Shown: one piece after another, positions 1-7,253 of the stretch | Layout of the letters: the number at the start of each line of letters is the position of its first letter | Position numbering within the stretch: the first letter of the stretch is position 1 | NCBI RefSeq assembly: GCF_023701485.1 | Contig: NZ_JAMQBK010000015.1 | Span: 1 to 64,000 of the forward strand | Direction: 5' to 3' | Source: Aporhodopirellula aestuarii | GTDB taxonomy: Bacteria > Planctomycetota > Planctomycetia > Pirellulales > Pirellulaceae | Length of the DNA stretch: 64,000 nucleotides | The notes under the pieces: generated by a model | Told to the model about the DNA's origin: nothing | The model's input: the letters and a program-made list of their open reading frames with translations, nothing else | Database searches by the model: none | Position numbers and translations under genes: made by a program

Positions 1-2
1 AC

Positions 3-623
3 TTGTGTAGATACCAATGCGCCGAAGAGAGTGAACTGATCGTGCCGCTCGGACACTGGGTGCTGCGTTCCTCATGCCTTGAGGCTGGCCGATGGAGCGA
101 CGACATTCGGCTCGCCGTCAATCTGTCCCCGGTGCAATTGCGAGATCGAAACCTCGTCAAATCAGTTGTTGCGGCGTTGGAGGTGTCCGGATTACCTGCC
201 AACCGACTTGAACTCGAGATTACCGAAACGGCACTCATTTCGAGTACCGAACTCTCCATCGGAATGTTGCACCAGCTTCGCGAGATGGGTGTCGAAATTG
301 CGATGGACGACTTTGGCACCGGCTACTCCTCGATCAACTACTTACGTCGCTTCCCCTTCGACAAAATCAAAATCGACCGCTCGTTCGTTTCGGGATCTGA
401 TCGCGATGAGGAGTCTTCTGCGATCGTACGCATGATCGCGTCGCTCGGCATGACGCTCGGTGTGAAGACGACTGCCGAAGGTGTCGAAACGGAGGATGAA
501 ATGAAGTCCGTTCGTCGCGCAGGCTGCACGGAGATGCAAGGCTACCTCTTGAGCCGTCCTGTCCCCGCGGGCGAGATCGGACAAATACTCGGCAATCACT
601 CGACGATCATGGCGACTCGGTAA
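3..623 (+). CDS. EAL-domain c-di-GMP phosphodiesterase, C-terminal part (5' end outside window)
   Basis: This is the C-terminal ~206 residues of an EAL domain, the enzyme class that linearises cyclic di-GMP to pGpG. The reading frame is open at the left edge, so the EAL signature itself and any N-terminal sensor lie outside. Visible EAL-family motifs in order are NLSPVQL, LELEITETALI (ELTE-type metal ligand), MDDFGTGYSS (loop 6), FDKIKIDRSFV and AEGVET followed by GC-x5-GYLLSRP. All the catalytic-core motifs that fall in this part are intact, so an active phosphodiesterase is likely. The gene ends 14 bases before the ATG of a stand-alone BLUF photoreceptor gene on the same strand, which suggests light-regulated c-di-GMP turnover. 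What sits upstream (GGDEF, PAS, REC) cannot be seen. Confidence 0.9.
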   Translation: MCRYQCAEESELIVPLGHWVLRSSCLEAGRWSDDIRLAVNLSPVQLRDRNLVKSVVAALEVSGLPANRLELEITETALISSTELSIGMLHQLREMGVEIAMDDFGTGYSSINYLRRFPFDKIKIDRSFVSGSDRDEESSAIVRMIASLGMTLGVKTTAEGVETEDEMKSVRRAGCTEMQGYLLSRPVPAGEIGQILGNHSTIMATR

Positions 624-637
624 AAGGTCATGTCTTG

Positions 638-1054
638 ATGTACCAACGCATTCTCTACACCAGCCGGGCGACTGACCAAGTCAGCATTCGCAGCGTCTAC
701 GACATCATCCGGACCGCACACAACCGCAATAGTGAGTTTGGCGTGACGGGTGGGCTGTTGTTCCTCGACGGCTACTTCATTCAGATGCTCGAAGGAACAC
801 CCTACGCGGTCCAAACCCGATTTTCGCGAATCGTTCGAGACCCACGTCACGACCAACTCACAATTCGGTTAAACGAAAAGACACCCGAACTGATGTTCCC
901 ATCGGATTGGATGGCCCTTCGCTCGAAACCTGAAATCGCCGTCGATGTTTTCATCGAACATCGATACCAACCAGGGCTACCGAGTGATCAGTTTAGCGGT
1001 GAAGAAATCAAAGCCTTCATGGCTAGCTGTTTTTTCGAACCGGCAGTGGTGTAG
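638..1054 (+). CDS. BLUF-domain blue-light sensor protein
   Basis: A 138-residue protein consisting of one BLUF (FAD-binding blue-light sensor) domain plus a short tail. Counting from the ATG, Tyr7 (RILYTSRA), Asn31 (HNRNSEFGVTG), Gln49 (YFIQMLEG) and Trp91 (SDWMAL) fall at the positions of the flavin hydrogen-bonding and light-switch residues of known BLUF proteins. The RIVRDPRH segment is also family-typical. A TTG three bases earlier is possible, but ATG 638 with AAAGG about 11 bases upstream is preferred. It follows the EAL gene by 14 bases, so the two are probably co-transcribed. Its 3' end overlaps the convergent floA gene by 32 bases. BLUF domains are often fused to EAL domains; here they are separate chains. 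Confidence 0.92.
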   Translation: MYQRILYTSRATDQVSIRSVYDIIRTAHNRNSEFGVTGGLLFLDGYFIQMLEGTPYAVQTRFSRIVRDPRHDQLTIRLNEKTPELMFPSDWMALRSKPEIAVDVFIEHRYQPGLPSDQFSGEEIKAFMASCFFEPAVV

Positions 1055-2021
1055 CGCGTCCGATGTTCCCGGCCCGAAATGCTTCTGCCAACTGAGCCGG
1101 CACTTCGGCTTGTGCGGATACGAACGCCGCCCTGTTCTCGGTAACGAGCGCCTTCATCTGTTGCTCCAACGCCGCCGCTTCGGCGCGTCGGCCTTCCGCT
1201 TTCGCCCGCGCGATCCGCATGTCAGCATCGGCCTGATCCATCTGCAACCGGGCACCGATATTTTTACCTACATCGATGTCGTAGATGTCGATCGACACGA
1301 TCTCAAAGGCGGTGTTGGCATCGAGCCCTCCGGAGATCGCACCTTTCGAAATTCTCGATGGCATCTCCAAGACATCCATGTGCGATTCGGCGGATCCGAT
1401 CGCCGTGATGATGCCTTGTCCGACGCGTGCAACGATCGTCTCTTCGGTCGCACCGCCGATCAATTGGTCCAGGTTCGTTCGCACCGTCACCCGCGCACCG
1501 ACGAGGAGTTCGACGCCATTTTTAGCGACCGCGCTGAGCGTTGCCTGCCCGTTTTTACCAGAGGGACAATGAATCACTTTGGGCGAAACACTGGTCTGGA
1601 CGGCGAGCAAGACATCCCGCCCGGCAAGGTCAATCGCTGCGGCGCGATCGAAATCCAAATCGATTCGCGCCCGATGGGCCGCAATCTGTGCCTGGACGAC
1701 GTTCATCACATCCCCACCCGCGAGATAATGCGCCTGCAACCGATTGGTGCTCATGCCGGTCTTTCGATCGATCGACAACCCCGCCTGCTTTGCCATGATC
1801 TTGGCGGTGACGATCAATCGATGCTCGATCTTGAGAAAGCTCATCACGATCAGGCTTTTCATCGTCACGTCGGCTCCCGACATAAAAGCCTGGAACCAAA
1901 ACGATCCCCATCGCGCGAAAACGCTGATCACCACCACGGCGATAACGCCCGCAACAAAAACCCCAGCCAGCGCTAGCTGTCCAAGACTGGGATACTCCAA
2001 CGCCAAGAAACATTGCGTCAC
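1023..2021 (-). CDS. floA: Flotillin-like protein FloA
   Basis: A 332-residue FloA (SPFH-like, YqfA/UPF0365) protein, close to the usual ~330 residues. It begins with one hydrophobic membrane-anchoring segment (about residues 15-37). Highly conserved FloA blocks follow: VRTNLDQLIGGATEETI, GLDANTAFEIVSIDIYDIDVG, NIGARLQMDQADADMRIA, AKAEGRRAEAAALEQQM, and a C-terminal AEVPAQLAEAFRAGN. Family members scaffold functional membrane microdomains. The start is a GTG with AGGAG six bases upstream, which decides it. The usual neighbour, an NfeD-like gene, is not present here. The 3' end overlaps the converging BLUF gene. Confidence 0.93.
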   Translation of the reverse strand: MTQCFLALEYPSLGQLALAGVFVAGVIAVVVISVFARWGSFWFQAFMSGADVTMKSLIVMSFLKIEHRLIVTAKIMAKQAGLSIDRKTGMSTNRLQAHYLAGGDVMNVVQAQIAAHRARIDLDFDRAAAIDLAGRDVLLAVQTSVSPKVIHCPSGKNGQATLSAVAKNGVELLVGARVTVRTNLDQLIGGATEETIVARVGQGIITAIGSAESHMDVLEMPSRISKGAISGGLDANTAFEIVSIDIYDIDVGKNIGARLQMDQADADMRIARAKAEGRRAEAAALEQQMKALVTENRAAFVSAQAEVPAQLAEAFRAGNIGRATPLPVRKNS

Positions 2022-2156
2022 GGTTGTCTCCTAAAAGACAATAGCAGACCACCACCTGATTCGCCGGAAGAACCATCGCTCCCGACGCAATCGACTTACG
2101 CCCGTGAACACATTGTCTTCATAGACAAGAATTCGCCGTTCGAACGTAATCCCGAA

Positions 2157-2672
2157 CTAGCCCGGCCCGAGCCCAACCGCTCGACGCCACGCACTCAACT
2201 GGCCCATGTGAAGCATCGCGTGTCCGCCTAAATAAAACGCATGAGCAGCCCCTATCGTAGCAAACTTTGGCCGCATGCGTTCGTTAGGGTTTTCGCCGGC
2301 AAACACGGCATCATCACATGTCATCAAGACTTCGATGGCAACTTCGTGGGCCTTAAAAAATTTACTCGTGATCTCATCCATCGACGGGTAAAGCGTCCCG
2401 TCGGGATCATCCAAGCACTTTGCCGACGGTGAGAAGAGTGCCTCGAACTTACTCGAGGGAGTGATCGCGGACGCGTCGCCGCCGACTTCCGAAACCACTC
2501 GACAGGGATACAAACTCAAGTGCCCGAAAATGAAAGCGGGATGGTTCGACTCGATGACTTGCCCCCCCGCCTCTGCGAAACGTGCAAATTGCGAGGGGGG
2601 AATGTCTTTCAACATCCGCTCCGCGTACGCCACACTCATTCGGGCCGAAGCCGCAATGATTGATCCAATCAT
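2157..2672 (-). CDS. DinB-family protein (putative metal-dependent hydrolase/transferase fold)
   Basis: A 171-residue four-helix-bundle DinB-like protein. The family signature of scattered histidines is present: NHPAFIFGHLS around residue 43, a central KAHEVAIEV, and a C-terminal ending in HAMLHMGQLSAWRRAVGLGPG. In the family three His residues bind a divalent metal. Members include mycothiol- and bacillithiol-dependent enzymes, but most are uncharacterised, so no substrate is assigned. ATG at 2672 is preceded by an AGAGAG-type ribosome site. The gene is divergent from the inositol-monophosphatase gene that follows, and is separated from floA by 135 bases. Confidence 0.8.
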   Translation of the reverse strand: MIGSIIAASARMSVAYAERMLKDIPPSQFARFAEAGGQVIESNHPAFIFGHLSLYPCRVVSEVGGDASAITPSSKFEALFSPSAKCLDDPDGTLYPSMDEITSKFFKAHEVAIEVLMTCDDAVFAGENPNERMRPKFATIGAAHAFYLGGHAMLHMGQLSAWRRAVGLGPG

Positions 2673-2819
2673 TCTTGCTCTCTTTTGCTTTTCTCAAATG
2701 GAACTTTTTTCACAACAGCCGAAAGTGAAGCACAAAACACGGGAGCCTTCAATCACCACTCGATCCAAGCGATTGACCCGATCTTCAGCCCGCCGAAGGC
2801 ACATGCTACGCTGTTTCTC

Positions 2820-3629
2820 ATGACTAATGTGCAACAAATACTTCAAACCGCCATCGCCGCTTCTCACACCGGAGGCGCTATCTTGCGTCGCTATTTCGAG
2901 GAAGGCGTCATTATGCGAGATAAATCGCAAGACGGCGGCAAATCGTACGACCTGGTAAGCGATGCCGATGAACAGAGCGAGGCGGCGATCGCGACATTGA
3001 TCCGCGACGCCTACCCAACCCACGAACTGCTAGGCGAAGAATCGCTGCAGGGCGGCGACGTGGACTCCGACCATCTCTGGATCATCGATCCACTCGACGG
3101 CACCAACAATTTCGCCCACCGGATCGAGCATTTCGCCGTTTCGATCGGATACTACGAAAACGGCCAAGCGGCGGCAGGTGCGATTTACAATCCGGTTCAC
3201 GACGACCTCTTTACCGCAGTGCGAGGCGAAGGTGCGTTTCGAAACGGCAAACAGGTCCACGTCAGCGATGCCGATACCCTCGGACGATCCATGATCGGTT
3301 GTGGGTTCTATTACGATCGCGGTGCGATGATGAAAGCCACCCTGGCGGCGATCGAAGATTGCTTCTCACACCATATTCATGGGATCCGAAGATTCGGAAC
3401 CGCATCGCTCGACCTGTGCATGGTGGGCTGCGGGAAACTCGAAGGATTCTTCGAATACAACCTGTCCCCCTGGGACTTCGCGGCCGGATCGTTGTTTGTC
3501 ACCGAAGCCGGCGGCAAAATCACCGACGCTCGCGGGGGCGAATTGCCGATCGGGAGCTCGAGTGTGGTCGCCACCAACGGTCATCTGCACAACGCATTGA
3601 CCGAAATCACCCGCCGCCATCATCCCTAA
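2820..3629 (+). CDS. Inositol monophosphatase family protein
   Basis: A 269-residue Mg2+-dependent, Li+-sensitive-type phosphatase of the IMPase/SuhB/HisN superfamily. All metal-site motifs are present: GEES at residues 72-75, WIIDPLDGTNNF (Asp90, Asp93) and the late SPWDFAAGSLFVTEAGG block. The likely reaction is dephosphorylation of a small phosphorylated metabolite such as inositol-1-phosphate or histidinol phosphate. The sequence does not decide which. The frame extends 135 bases upstream, but that stretch is not family-like, so ATG 2820 is chosen. The gene sits alone between the DinB gene (divergent) and the flagellar cluster. Confidence 0.88.
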   Translation: MTNVQQILQTAIAASHTGGAILRRYFEEGVIMRDKSQDGGKSYDLVSDADEQSEAAIATLIRDAYPTHELLGEESLQGGDVDSDHLWIIDPLDGTNNFAHRIEHFAVSIGYYENGQAAAGAIYNPVHDDLFTAVRGEGAFRNGKQVHVSDADTLGRSMIGCGFYYDRGAMMKATLAAIEDCFSHHIHGIRRFGTASLDLCMVGCGKLEGFFEYNLSPWDFAAGSLFVTEAGGKITDARGGELPIGSSSVVATNGHLHNALTEITRRHHP

Positions 3630-3753
3630 GCCGAACCGGCCCGGAAAACGCGTGAAACACGCCAGAGAAAACATCTTTCGGTAAAAGTCCGATTTTCTCT
3701 AAAGTCCGAGAGGTAAACCCAACCGTGACGTCCCTCTCGTCGGTATCCGCTTC

Positions 3754-4701
3754 GTGCTCACCTCCCCTCCCCACAACCACGTTCGCTGCCTGCCGGTGCG
3801 TTCGCCCGCCCGGCGAATCATCAGCATATGCCTGACGATGCTCGTGTTGGCGGTCTCGACGAGCACGCTCCAGGCACAAGAAACCGACGCGGATTCGCCT
3901 TCTGAAAACGTCTCCTCCGAAGACGCCCGTTTGCCGATTCGCGTGGGCGCCGGTGATCGCCTCGAGCCGCTCGAAACACCCAAATCCGACCGCGATCCAC
4001 TCGATTTCATCAACGGCGGCCCCGACAACTGGACCAGCCCCGAGGGAATGTCCGGCAGCCTGCAGATCATGCTGCTGCTCACGGTTCTCTCGCTGGCTCC
4101 GGCAATTTTGCTGATGACGACGTGTTATGTCCGCATCATCATCGTGCTCGGTCTGCTGCGGCAAGCGATCGGCTTGCAGTCGCTGCCACCGAGCCAAGTG
4201 ATGACGAGCGTCGCGTTGTTCATGACTTTATTCGTCATGACGCCGGTGTGGACGCGAGTCTACGACGACGCCATCGAACCGTACACCAATCCCGAAATCG
4301 AGATGTCGCTCGAGGAAGCCTATGAAGCCGGCTCGATACCCGTTCGCGAATTCATGTCGCGGCAGATCGACGTTGCGGGAAATCACGACGACGTGCATTT
4401 GTTCTACAGCTACATGGACGCCGACGCGCCGCTGCCGAGCACGTTTTCCGAAGTTCCGATGCGTGTGCTCCTACCCGCCTTCATCCTCAGCGAATTGAAG
4501 ACCGCGTTCTTAATGGGTTTTCAAATTTACCTGCCATTCTTGATCGTTGATTTGGTCGTCGCCAGTGTCACGATTTCGATGGGCATGTTGATGTTGCCAC
4601 CCGCCGTCATTTCATTGCCATTCAAACTGTTGTTGTTCGTCCTCGTCGACGGATGGCGACTCGTCGTCGAGATGCTCATGAATAGCTTCGGAACGGTCTG
4701 A
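3754..4701 (+). CDS. fliP: Flagellar export apparatus protein FliP
   Basis: A 315-residue FliP, longer than the ~245 residues of enteric FliP because of an N-terminal extension. A signal peptide is visible (basic RSPARR, hydrophobic core, cleavage near LQAQE), as in other FliPs, followed by a ~50-residue acidic linker. The membrane core matches the family: LSLAPAILLMTTCYVRIIIV, LPPSQVMTSVALFMTLFVM, LPAFILSELKTAFLMGF, SMGMLMLPPAVISLPFKLLL, FVLVDGW. FliP pentamers with FliQ and FliR form the core export gate. The start is GTG 3754; an ATG at 3838 would cut the signal peptide. It heads the cluster fliP-fliQ-fliR-flhB. Confidence 0.94.
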   Translation: MLTSPPHNHVRCLPVRSPARRIISICLTMLVLAVSTSTLQAQETDADSPSENVSSEDARLPIRVGAGDRLEPLETPKSDRDPLDFINGGPDNWTSPEGMSGSLQIMLLLTVLSLAPAILLMTTCYVRIIIVLGLLRQAIGLQSLPPSQVMTSVALFMTLFVMTPVWTRVYDDAIEPYTNPEIEMSLEEAYEAGSIPVREFMSRQIDVAGNHDDVHLFYSYMDADAPLPSTFSEVPMRVLLPAFILSELKTAFLMGFQIYLPFLIVDLVVASVTISMGMLMLPPAVISLPFKLLLFVLVDGWRLVVEMLMNSFGTV

Positions 4702-4762
4702 CGACCGACATTGGTTAATAAAAGACTCCTGTCCCTAATAACTTATACACTCAGCCTGTCAG

Positions 4763-5029
4763 ATGCTCGAACCTTCCTCTGCTGTTGATCTCATCCGCGA
4801 ATCGTTGATCGTGGCGGTGATCTTGGCCACACCGATGTTGCTCGTCGGCATGGCGGCGGGGCTCGCGATCGGCCTGATTCAAGCGCTCACGCAAATCCAA
4901 GATCAAACGGTCTCCTTCGTCCCTAAAATTCTTGCGATGGCAGCCGTATTGATTGTCTGCATGCCCTGGTTGATGACCCGCATGCTGGAATTCACCCGAT
5001 CCGTCTTCGAAAACGCTGGCGGCCTGTGA
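4763..5029 (+). CDS. fliQ: Flagellar export apparatus protein FliQ
   Basis: An 88-residue protein with two transmembrane helices, the standard FliQ size. The conserved turn and second helix, GLIQALTQIQDQTVSFVPKI, is unmistakable. FliQ packs around FliP/FliR in the inner-membrane export gate. It lies 61 bases after fliP and one base before fliR, so translation of fliQ and fliR is probably coupled. No strong ribosome site is seen before ATG 4763. Confidence 0.95.
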   Translation: MLEPSSAVDLIRESLIVAVILATPMLLVGMAAGLAIGLIQALTQIQDQTVSFVPKILAMAAVLIVCMPWLMTRMLEFTRSVFENAGGL

Positions 5030-5030
5030 C

Positions 5031-5822
5031 ATGCAGCCTTTCGTTGATTGGCTTATGGAACACCTCGTCGTCGGCGTTCTCGTCTTAACAAGACTGGGCA
5101 TGCTGTTGATGGCGATGCCTGCCATCGGGGTCGGCGTCCCGAAGCGGGTCAAGGCATTGCTCGCACTCATCATGACAGCCCTCTTGTTGCCGACGCTCGC
5201 GGATCGTCCCTCCATGCAAAGCCTCCCGGAGATCGACCACTTGGCTACCCTCGCCATCGCGATCGCCCGCGAAGCGTTGGTCGGAATGTTGATCGGAGCC
5301 ACAGTCCAAATCGTCATTACCGGAATCCAACTCGCCGGCGAAGCGATCACCAGCACCGGCGGCATGCAACTCGGCGATTCGATCGACCCGACGACTCAGA
5401 GCAGCATGCCGGCACTGGCGCGAATGGTCGGCATGCTCGTCACCGCCGTGATGCTGCTCGGCGGCGGACACCGCGTCGTACTCGGACTGCTGGTCGAAAG
5501 CTTCGATCATGTCCCGCCGGGCAATGTGGTCTTTCACAATTCCATGATGCAAGCGGTCATCGACTGCATGAGCGGGGCCCTCGCCTCGGGTGTTCGCGTC
5601 TCCGCCCCCGTCGTCGCGGCGCTCCTGCTAAGCAATTTGGTAACCGGCCTGATCAGTCGCACGATGCCGCAAATCAACGTGCTTGCGATCGGACTCAGCG
5701 TCAACTCATTGGCATTGCTCGTCGTCACATCGCTGACCATCGGCTCCGTCGCCTGGATCTTCCAAGACGACCTCGCTGCGAACGTCGAGCGACTCTCCAT
5801 GATCTGGACTCGAGGCGATTAA
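5031..5822 (+). CDS. fliR: Flagellar export apparatus protein FliR
   Basis: A 263-residue polytopic membrane protein of normal FliR length. Family features include the N-terminal VLVLTRLGMLLMAMPAIG, AREALVGMLIGATVQIVITG in the middle, and the C-terminal SNLVTGLISRTMPQINVLAIG. FliR is the single-copy subunit of the FliP5-FliQ4-FliR1 gate. The ATG comes one base after the fliQ stop, and the stop is three bases before flhB, so this is a tight operon. Confidence 0.94.
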   Translation: MQPFVDWLMEHLVVGVLVLTRLGMLLMAMPAIGVGVPKRVKALLALIMTALLLPTLADRPSMQSLPEIDHLATLAIAIAREALVGMLIGATVQIVITGIQLAGEAITSTGGMQLGDSIDPTTQSSMPALARMVGMLVTAVMLLGGGHRVVLGLLVESFDHVPPGNVVFHNSMMQAVIDCMSGALASGVRVSAPVVAALLLSNLVTGLISRTMPQINVLAIGLSVNSLALLVVTSLTIGSVAWIFQDDLAANVERLSMIWTRGD

Positions 5823-5825
5823 ACC

Positions 5826-6896
5826 ATGTCTGATGGAGACAAAAAACACTTTGCAACCGAGCGGAAGCGGAGGCAAGCACGTGAGAAAGGCGATGTTCCC
5901 AAAAGCCAAGATCTCACCTCGGCATCACTTCTGCTCGCCGCTCTCGGTGCGATGTACGTCGCCGGCGGAAAAACCTGCGCGATCATGGCGGGCGGTATCG
6001 AATCGGCCCTCTCCAATTCACGGCTGATCGCCTACACGCCCCAAGAAGCCTCCAGCGAATTATTGCGACTGAGCACCCGACTCGCGATCGCAACAGCACC
6101 CATTCTCTTGCTAATGTTCGCCGGTGCCATCGCCATCAACGTCACACAAGCAGGCCTGATTCTGTCACCTGAAAAGTTGATGCCCAAACTCAGCAACATC
6201 AGCCCGCTATCAGGTGCGAAACGCATTCTCTCCGTTCGCGGGTTGATGCGATTGCTGTTTGGCATGGTCAAAGTCGGATTGATCGGCACCGTCGCCTATT
6301 ATGCACTCCGCTCACACAGAGACAGCGTCGTGGCGATGGCCTCGATGTCAGTCCCGCAAATCGCATCGACCATGTTCCATACGCTGCTCGGTGTGTGCCT
6401 GTGGATCGGTTCCGGATTGTTCATTCTTGCCCTCTTGGAGTGGGCGTTCCAGAAATGGAAGAGCGAGCAAGACATGATGATGACCGATCAAGAACTGCGC
6501 GACGAAATGAAGGACACCGAAGGCGATCCGCAGGTCGCGGCCCGTCGTCGACAAGTCGCCCGACAATTGGCGATGAATCGAGCCAGCAACGACGTTCCCA
6601 CCGCAGACGTGGTTGTCAGCAACCCCACCGAACTCGCCATCGCGATCAAATACGATCCCAAAACAATGCCTGCCCCCATTGTGGTCGCGAAAGGTGCCGG
6701 TCTCATCGCTCAAAAAATTCGACGCGTCGCACTCGAACACAGCATCCCGGTGGTCGAACGCAAACCGCTCGCTCAGTTTCTCTACAAGAACGTGGAGGTC
6801 GGCCAGGAAATCCCCGCCGATCAATACCAGGCGGTTGCCGAAGTGCTCCGCTACGTCTACCAGCTCCAGGGTCGCCAAATCCCTCAAGCCGCTTAA
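5826..6896 (+). CDS. flhB: Flagellar export switch protein FlhB with NPTE instead of NPTH
   Basis: A 356-residue FlhB. It starts with the typical hydrophilic segment (ATERKRRQAREKGDVPKSQDL), has four predicted membrane helices, the linker KWKSEQDMMMTDQELRDEMKD, and the cytoplasmic domain ending VLRYVYQL. FlhB controls export substrate switching by self-cleavage between Asn and Pro of an NPTH loop. Here residues 266-269 read Asn-Pro-Thr-Glu, so the His is replaced by Glu (codon GAA at 6630-6632), while the surrounding VVVSNPT-x2-AIAIKYD is normal. Asn and Pro are retained, so cleavage may still occur. It ends the cluster; flhA does not follow. Confidence 0.93.
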   Translation: MSDGDKKHFATERKRRQAREKGDVPKSQDLTSASLLLAALGAMYVAGGKTCAIMAGGIESALSNSRLIAYTPQEASSELLRLSTRLAIATAPILLLMFAGAIAINVTQAGLILSPEKLMPKLSNISPLSGAKRILSVRGLMRLLFGMVKVGLIGTVAYYALRSHRDSVVAMASMSVPQIASTMFHTLLGVCLWIGSGLFILALLEWAFQKWKSEQDMMMTDQELRDEMKDTEGDPQVAARRRQVARQLAMNRASNDVPTADVVVSNPTELAIAIKYDPKTMPAPIVVAKGAGLIAQKIRRVALEHSIPVVERKPLAQFLYKNVEVGQEIPADQYQAVAEVLRYVYQLQGRQIPQAA

Positions 6897-6971
6897 CGCA
6901 GGTAGCGGCATTTTGACGCTCAGCGGTCTGCTCATCGCGCCGTGGCGCCTGCCCTCGTCGCTGCACCAATA

Positions 6972-6993
6972 GCGAAATTGCCAGCAATTTCGC
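6972..6993. terminator. Inverted repeat downstream of flhB, possible terminator
   Basis: GCGAAATTGC and GCAATTTCGC form perfect 10-base arms separated by two bases, 75 bases after the flhB stop. It could fold as a 9-bp stem with a CCAG loop. No T-run follows, so intrinsic termination is unproven; a protein-binding palindrome is the alternative. Confidence 0.4.
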
Positions 6994-7079
6994 CGCTTGA
7001 GTCGCTGGCGAACCCACCAAATCAAGCCAATACCGCGGCCCGCCTCACCAAGTTTGATCCCCCTTATCAATCTGCGAGC

Positions 7080-7107
7080 ACGACAAAGATGATATTTGTC
7101 GTACAAT
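7080..7107 (+). promoter_or_regulatory. Operator-like palindrome overlapping a -10-like hexamer upstream of GH127
   Basis: Perfect 8-base arms ACGACAAA and TTTGTCGT flank a 7-base spacer at 7080-7102. The right arm runs into TACAAT at 7102-7107, a good -10 hexamer, and also forms a second, overlapping TTGT-CGT-ACAA palindrome. A repressor bound here would cover the promoter of the glycosidase gene starting at 7254. The TTGT...ACAA type is reminiscent of GntR-family operators, but no such regulator gene is in the window. Confidence 0.4.
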
Positions 7108-7253
7108 ACCACCACAGAACGTACTGCGGGTCGCCGGGACAGTCCCGTCGAAGACTTCCAGCACGCTTCGTGTCATAAACGGGATGCTGTTGGCCTACGA
7201 GCCTCGCGATTGAGTTCCCGTTCTTCACCAGACGCGACCAACGGAGCGAAACC

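Larger units (their letters stand above)
6897..7253. other. Intergenic region between flhB and the GH127 gene
   Basis: No coding potential was seen in these 357 bases. The stretch holds an inverted repeat soon after flhB (6972-6993) and an operator/promoter-like element (7080-7107), both listed separately. Confidence 0.6.

Noticed and set aside
945-1976. A 343-residue open frame on the plus strand
   Set aside because: It lies wholly antisense to floA, has no domain character, and floA has a strong ribosome site and full family conservation.
5048-5833. A 261-residue Arg/His-rich open frame within fliR
   Set aside because: It is the shadow of fliR in another frame; composition is typical of GC-rich off-frame translation.
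3754-6896. Type III secretion (SctRSTU) instead of flagellar export genes
   Set aside because: The FliP signal peptide and core motifs and the FlhB N-terminal segment fit the flagellar branch, and no injectisome genes are present.
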